DNA from: Alphaproteobacteria bacterium
Lineage (GTDB): Bacteria > Pseudomonadota > Alphaproteobacteria > Rhodobacterales > Rhodobacteraceae
Direction: 5' to 3'
DNA: 18,023 nt
NCBI GenBank assembly: GCA_030425945.1
Contig: JAUHZL010000015.1
Span: forward strand, 1 to 18,023
This document shows positions 14,854-18,023 of the stretch, one piece after another. Each line of letters begins with the position of its first letter. Within the stretch, counting starts at the first letter, position 1. The notes below the pieces were generated by a model. That model had not been told where the DNA came from. It saw only the letters and a program-made list of their open reading frames with translations, and did no database searches. The translations under genes were made by a program, and so were the position numbers.

Positions 14854-15577
14854 TCTTCGGTGGCTTTGGGCGGCGCTGGCGATCGTGGTTCTCACCTCTC
14901 CCGCCGTCTCCCAGGACCTCAGCATCACCCTGTCCGGGCAGGACAGCCTGACGACCCGGACGCTGGTCCTGCTGGCCGGGATCACGCTGCTCAGTCTGGC
15001 ACCGGGCCTTGCCATCATGGTGACCTGCTTTCCCTTCGTGATCACGGTCCTCGCGATCCTGAGGCAGGCGCTCGGCCTCCAGCAATCGCCGCCGAACATG
15101 CTGCTGGTCTCGCTCGCGCTGTTCCTGACCTATTTCGTGATGGACCCGGTGTTCCAGGAGGCCTGGCAGGCCGGCCTGCGCCCGGTCTCGGAGGGGACGA
15201 TCCCGCTGGACGAGGGGTTGTCCCTCGCCGCCGACCCGTTCCGCCGATTCATGGCCGCCCGCGTCGACGCCGAGACCGTTCTGCGGCTGGCCGATCTGCG
15301 ACAGGAAGCGGTGGACCCGGCCGCGCTGGAGACCACGCCGCTGTCGCTGCTGGTCCCGTCCTTCATGCTGTCCGAGATCGCCCGGGCCTTCCAGATCGGC
15401 TTCCTGATCTACCTGCCCTTCCTGGTGATCGACCTCGTCGTCGCCGCCGTCCTGATGTCGATGGGCATGATGATGGTTCCGCCCGTGGTGGTGTCGCTGC
15501 CCTTCAAACTGGCGTTCTTCGTGGTCGCGGATGGCTGGACCCTGCTCAGCGAAGCCCTCCTGCGCAGCTACCTGTGA
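14843..15577 (+). CDS. fliP: FliP, flagellar export gate membrane protein
   Basis: Core subunit (five copies) of the FliP-FliQ-FliR export channel, 244 residues. A cleavable signal peptide is visible (WLWAALAIVVLTSPAVS, then QDLSITL), as is normal for FliP. The first conserved block is TLLSLAPGLAIMVTCFPFVI with LRQALGLQQSPPNMLLVSLA. The signature block PSFMLSEIARAFQIGFLIYL, PFLVIDLVVAAVLMSMGMMM and PPVVVSLPFKLAFFVVADGW is at about 172-233. It is the last gene of the fliF-fliH-fliN-fliP unit, overlapping fliN. No strong terminator follows. The flagellar cluster ends here within this window. Confidence 0.97.
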   Translation: MGTSLRWLWAALAIVVLTSPAVSQDLSITLSGQDSLTTRTLVLLAGITLLSLAPGLAIMVTCFPFVITVLAILRQALGLQQSPPNMLLVSLALFLTYFVMDPVFQEAWQAGLRPVSEGTIPLDEGLSLAADPFRRFMAARVDAETVLRLADLRQEAVDPAALETTPLSLLVPSFMLSEIARAFQIGFLIYLPFLVIDLVVAAVLMSMGMMMVPPVVVSLPFKLAFFVVADGWTLLSEALLRSYL

Positions 15578-15760
15578 GGATGTGCGTGGTCGTGGCGCAA
15601 CCGTGACACACCTTTCCCATAAGGCGTCCCTCCGTTCCATCGAATGGATCGCGCCATCAAACCATGGGATCGAACAGATAGACTCCGCGCCCGAAGGTCT
15701 TCCTCTCTGCCCTCACCCGAGCAGCCACGGTCATCTACTGACTATAGGTTCTGAGCCCAG

Positions 15761-15798
15761 TGATGGGGTCGGGGGTTCGAGTCCCTTCACCGGCACCA
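15761..15798 (+). pseudogene. Orphan 3' half of a tRNA gene (threonine-like), probable att site or integration scar
   Basis: Bases 15761-15798 read as a tRNA 3' half: anticodon-stem 3' strand TGATG, variable loop GGGTC, T-arm GGGGG-TTCGAGT-CCCTT, acceptor 3' strand CACCGGC, discriminator A and encoded CCA (15796-15798). A complete tRNA would need CATCA and GCCGGTG upstream. The bases before 15761 pair with neither, and no D-arm is present. The CGGC-A-CCA end resembles threonine tRNAs. Such 3' tRNA halves are typical products of tyrosine-integrase insertion into a tRNA gene. The isoacceptor assignment is tentative. Confidence 0.72.
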
Positions 15799-15919
15799 GT
15801 GTCCCCCCGAAGATGATCCGCGTTCCCCTGACCCGGGGCGATTCTGTGGATAGGTCGCGCGGGCCTTCCCGATCCTCTGTCCCTGTGTCCCGCCGGTCCT
15901 TGTAGGTGCCCGGTAATTC

Positions 15920-15937
15920 GACACAGCATGTCGTGTC
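15920..15937. repeat. Short inverted repeat GACAC-N8-GTGTC
   Basis: A perfect 5-bp arm pair (GACAC at 15920-15924, GTGTC at 15933-15937) lies about 83 bp upstream of the polysaccharide-export gene. The spacer AGCATGTC gives a total of 18 bp. It could be a regulator operator or simply chance; no T-run follows, so it does not look like a terminator. Confidence 0.3.
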
Positions 15938-15957
15938 TGCACCACAACACAGGGAAA

Positions 15958-15973
15958 ACCCCGGCAGCGGGGT
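15958..15973 (+). other. GC-rich hairpin ACCCCG-GCAG-CGGGGT
   Basis: A perfect 6-bp stem with a 4-base loop, preceded by AAAA and followed by a weak T stretch (GGATTT). It could be a poor terminator for upstream transcription or part of the leader of the polysaccharide-export gene 47 bp downstream. The lack of a real U-run makes the terminator reading uncertain. Confidence 0.4.
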
Positions 15974-15977
15974 CGGA

Positions 15978-16005
15978 TTTACTGGGCAGGCAGGACCGTT
16001 ACGTT
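15978..16005 (+). promoter_or_regulatory. Weak sigma-70-like promoter before the polysaccharide-export gene
   Basis: TTTACT (15978-15983) and TACGTT (16000-16005) are separated by 16 bp and resemble -35 and -10 boxes with four and three of six consensus bases. Position just upstream of the gene is suitable. The match is poor and is given only as the best candidate. Confidence 0.25.
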
Positions 16006-16019
16006 AAAAAGGCGGGGTG

Positions 16020-17171
16020 ATGATCGGTCAGATGGGGGATCGTTTGACCATGCTGCCCAAGCTGCGCGTTCCTGTGTCCGGCCTCCGGCTGTTCGGGCTT
16101 GGCGCATTGTGTCTCGCGCTGGCGGGCTGTTCGCTGCCCCGGAGTGCGCCGTTGCAGTCCGAGGTGATGCGCTCGGCGCCGGAAAGCACGGCGGATTTTG
16201 CCGTCTACGAGGTGACCCGCGGCCTGCTGCCGGTGCTGGCGACCTGGCCCGCGCTGCCCGATCCGCGCCCGGCGAACTGGCCGCGGCGCGGCGGCGGGGA
16301 TTTCGGCACCGCCATCGCCCCCGGGGACGAGGTGCGGATCACGATCTGGGACACCGAGGACAACTCGCTCTTCACCGCGCCGGGCGAAAGCCGCAGCGCC
16401 TTCGAGCCGATGACGGTCTCGCCTGGCGGGACGATCTTCCTGCCCTACATCGGCCAGGTCCGGATTGCCGGGTCCGATGTGACCGTCGCGCGGCAGACCG
16501 TCGAGCGGCTGGTGCAGGAGACCGTGCCCTCGGCGCAGGTGCAGCTGGAGGTCGTGTCGGGGCGGAACAATGCCATCGACGTGGTCAGCGGCGTCAACCG
16601 GCCCGGCCGTTTCCCGCTGTCGGACCGCAATGTCACCGTGCTGTCGGCCATCGCGCTGGGCGGCGGCGTGGCCCCCGGCGTGGTCAATCCGCAGGTCCGG
16701 CTGCAGCGCGGGGCGCACACCTATGGCACCTCGCTGGCGGCGATCGCGGGCGATCCGCACCGCAATGCGCTGGTCCGGGGCGGCGACCTGATCCTGATCG
16801 AGAGCGATCCGCGCAGCTTCCAGGCGCTGGGTGCCGTGGGCGAGGCGCAACTCGTGCCGTTCGACCGCGACGTGATCACCGCGCGCGAGGCGATGAGCAT
16901 GGTCGGCGGGCTGATGCCCGAGCGCGCGAACCCGCAGGGCATCCTGATCTTCCGCGAGTACCCGCGGGCGGCAATGCCGGGTCAGCCCGGCCCGAAACAG
17001 CCGCGCGTGGTCTTCGCGTTCGACCTGACCTCGCCGGACGGGGTGTTCTCGGCGGACCGGTTCACGATTGCGGACGGCGACCTCGTGATGGTCACCGAAA
17101 GCCCGGTGACCGCGGCCCAGACCATCCTGCGGCTGTTCGCGAATGCCGTGGGCATTCGCAACGCCCTGTGA
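16020..17171 (+). CDS. Wza/KpsD-type polysaccharide export outer-membrane lipoprotein
   Basis: Predicted outer-membrane channel protein for export of capsule or exopolysaccharide, 383 residues from this start. A lipoprotein signal ends in lipobox L-A-G-C with the cysteine at residue 37. The polysaccharide-export domain begins near residue 100 (GDEVRITIWDTEDNSLF) with GTIFLPYIGQVRIAG and VARQTVERLVQETV. An SLBB-like domain follows (IDVVSGVNRPGRFPLSDRNV, AIALGGGVAPGV), then a second one (AREAMSMVGGLMPERANPQG) and a terminal DGDLVMVTESP element. The ATG at 16020 has AAGG 7 bases upstream. ATG 16050 would give a more usual lipoprotein signal (cysteine at residue 27) and is a real alternative. No Wzc-type kinase or glycosyltransferase is in the window, so the gene may be solitary. 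It converges with pobA, 4 bp between stops. Confidence 0.9.
   Translation: MIGQMGDRLTMLPKLRVPVSGLRLFGLGALCLALAGCSLPRSAPLQSEVMRSAPESTADFAVYEVTRGLLPVLATWPALPDPRPANWPRRGGGDFGTAIAPGDEVRITIWDTEDNSLFTAPGESRSAFEPMTVSPGGTIFLPYIGQVRIAGSDVTVARQTVERLVQETVPSAQVQLEVVSGRNNAIDVVSGVNRPGRFPLSDRNVTVLSAIALGGGVAPGVVNPQVRLQRGAHTYGTSLAAIAGDPHRNALVRGGDLILIESDPRSFQALGAVGEAQLVPFDRDVITAREAMSMVGGLMPERANPQGILIFREYPRAAMPGQPGPKQPRVVFAFDLTSPDGVFSADRFTIADGDLVMVTESPVTAAQTILRLFANAVGIRNAL
17139..17159. terminator. Perfect 9-bp hairpin inside the last codons of the export gene, between convergent genes
   Basis: GCGAATGCC-GTG-GGCATTCGC is a perfect palindrome with a 3-base loop that ends 12 bp before the stop of the export gene and 16 bp beyond the pobA stop. 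No U-run follows on either strand, so it is not a classical intrinsic terminator. With only 4 bp between the convergent genes it is the sole candidate for a shared transcript end or 3'-end stabiliser. Confidence 0.5.
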
Positions 17172-17175
17172 CCCG

Positions 17176-18023
17176 TCAGTAGGGCAGACCGACGTAGTTC
17201 TCGGCCAGCGCGGTCTGCGCTGCCTCGGACTGTTCGAGATAGGCCAGCTCGGCCTCCTGCAAGCGCTGGTCGAAGTCGGTCTGGTCCGGGAAGCGGTGCA
17301 GCGTCGAGGTCATCCACCACGAGAACCGCGAGGCCTTCCAGACCCGGGCGAGCGCGCGTTCGGAGTAGAGATCGACCTCGCCGGGTGCGTTGTGCAGGTA
17401 GAAGGCCTCAAGCGCCAGGTGCAGGTAGTGCACGTCCGACGCGGCGAGGTTCAGCCCCTTCGCCCCGGTCGGCGGCACGATATGGGCCGCGTCCCCGACG
17501 AGGAACAGGCGGCCCCAGCGCATCGGTTCGCAGATGAAGCTGCGCAGCGGGGCGATGGATTTCTCGATCGACGGGCCGGTCACTAGCGCCTCGGCGCTTT
17601 CGGCCGGTATCCTCCGGCGCAGCTCGTCCCAGAAGCGGTCATCGCTCCAGGCCTCGACGGTATCGTCGAGCGGGGTCTGCACGTAGTAGCGGCTGAGCGC
17701 CGGGTTGCGCATCGAGCAGAGGGCGAAGCCGCGCGCGTGGTTGGCGTAGATCAGTTCGTGGTTCACCGGCGGGGTTTCGGACAGGATGCCGAGCCAGCCG
17801 AACGGATAGACCTTCTCGTGTTCGGTGCGGACGGTGTCGGGGATGGTCTTGCGGCTGACGCCGTGGAACCCGTCGCAACCCGCGATCCAGTCGCAATCGA
17901 TCCGGTGCTCGGTCCCGTCCTTGCGATAGGTGACATGGGGGTGGTCGGTGTCGACATCGTGCAGGGTGACGCCCTCCGCCTCGTGGATCACGAGGCCGTC
18001 CATCGCGTCGCGGGCGGCGTAGA
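17176..18023 (-). CDS. pobA: PobA, 4-hydroxybenzoate 3-monooxygenase (N-terminus beyond window edge)
   Basis: FAD-dependent enzyme that hydroxylates 4-hydroxybenzoate to protocatechuate with NADPH and O2, feeding the beta-ketoadipate pathway. About 282 C-terminal residues of a roughly 390-residue protein are visible; the frame runs off the right edge. The second FAD motif is complete (GDAAHIVPPTGAKGLNLAAS), as is the DWIAGCDGFHGVSR segment. Substrate-pocket residues of the Pseudomonas enzyme are recognisable: Tyr in LIYANHARGF, Ser and Arg in ALCSMRNP, Tyr in LSRYYVQTPL, and the Tyr of ENYVGLPY, which is here the C-terminus; the Pseudomonas enzyme has a few extra residues. FSWWMTSTLHRFPDQ also matches. 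Nothing links it functionally to the flagellar genes. A pobR-type regulator, if present, would be outside the window. Confidence 0.97.
   Translation of the reverse strand, partial: YAARDAMDGLVIHEAEGVTLHDVDTDHPHVTYRKDGTEHRIDCDWIAGCDGFHGVSRKTIPDTVRTEHEKVYPFGWLGILSETPPVNHELIYANHARGFALCSMRNPALSRYYVQTPLDDTVEAWSDDRFWDELRRRIPAESAEALVTGPSIEKSIAPLRSFICEPMRWGRLFLVGDAAHIVPPTGAKGLNLAASDVHYLHLALEAFYLHNAPGEVDLYSERALARVWKASRFSWWMTSTLHRFPDQTDFDQRLQEAELAYLEQSEAAQTALAENYVGLPY

Larger units (their letters stand above)
15578..16019. other. 442-bp intergenic region between fliP and the polysaccharide-export gene
   Basis: No credible protein gene was found: the open frames here lack homology-like features, and one merely reads a tRNA fragment in antisense. 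The region holds the orphan tRNA 3' half (15761-15798), an inverted repeat (15920-15937), a GC hairpin (15958-15973) and a weak promoter-like pair before the next gene, each discussed separately. No U-run terminator is seen after fliP. Base composition is somewhat less GC-rich than in the genes. Confidence 0.7.

Noticed and set aside
15579..15612. Possible fliP terminator hairpin TGTG..CACA with following CTTT
   Set aside because: The stem is broken by a large internal loop, with no more than four contiguous pairs, and the T-run is short.
15531..15905. Plus-strand open frame of 124 codons across the fliP 3' end and the gap
   Set aside because: It overlaps fliP out of frame and has no domain-like pattern; it is a by-product of GC-rich sequence.
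15735..15950. Minus-strand open frame of 71 codons containing GEGTRTPDP
   Set aside because: This peptide motif is the known antisense reading of tRNA 3' halves and marks the tRNA fragment, not a protein.
16001..16008. TTAA near the polysaccharide-export gene as a second CtrA site
   Set aside because: No partner half-site at seven-base spacing (the nearby TTA is too close).
1..18023. CRISPR arrays, insertion sequences, toxin-antitoxin or defence genes
   Set aside because: No regularly spaced repeats, transposase-like frames or terminal inverted repeats were seen anywhere in the window.

Overview
The window is high-GC DNA of an alphaproteobacterium, most likely a member of the Rhodobacterales/Rhodobacteraceae. 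The grounds are the gene order, the small alphaproteobacterial flagellar proteins (MotE-like, DUF6468-like, short FlgA, minimal FliN, FliH-like) and a CtrA-type half-site pair in the main divergent promoter region. About 15.6 kb is one dense flagellar gene cluster. Its order resembles the CtrA-controlled clusters of roseobacters and the Fla2 system of Rhodobacter sphaeroides; this comparison is from memory, not from a search.

Layout: (1) 1-2256, plus strand: flgG (5' end off the window), flgA, flgH and a first FliL-family gene. These encode the distal rod, the P-ring chaperone, the L-ring and a membrane-anchored basal-body protein. (2) 12140-2267, minus strand: ten tightly packed, mostly overlapping genes. 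In transcription order they are fliL, a DUF6468-like small protein, a MotE-like protein, motA, a 786-residue exported AMIN-like/helical-repeat protein, a lytic transglycosylase, flhA, fliR, flhB and a FliJ-like coiled-coil protein. The unit combines stator and motor accessory genes, a wall-opening enzyme and the export gate. It converges on region 1 with only 10 bp between stop codons. (3) 12141-12267: the divergent control region, with a TTAA-N7-TTAG element in its centre. (4) 12268-15577, plus strand: fliF, fliH, fliN and fliP, all overlapping, encoding the MS ring, export ATPase regulator, C-ring switch component and export gate.

(5) 15578-16019: a 442-bp gap with no credible gene. It holds an orphan 3' half of a tRNA (threonine-like) ending in CCA, with no 5' half nearby, which looks like an integration scar or att site. 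It also holds two small inverted repeats. (6) 16020-17171, plus strand: a Wza-type polysaccharide-export outer-membrane lipoprotein. It converges with (7) 18023-17176, minus strand: the C-terminal two thirds of pobA (4-hydroxybenzoate 3-monooxygenase). A perfect 9-bp hairpin lies in the last codons of the export gene.

The flagellar genes fit together as the MS ring/C ring, export gate, rod and outer rings and stator of one flagellum. motB, fliG, fliM, fliQ and fliI are not in the window. The least explained part is the group around motA: the large AMIN-like/helical-repeat periplasmic protein, the MotE-like protein and the DUF6468-like protein. The sharp end of the cluster at the tRNA fragment is the other point worth attention.
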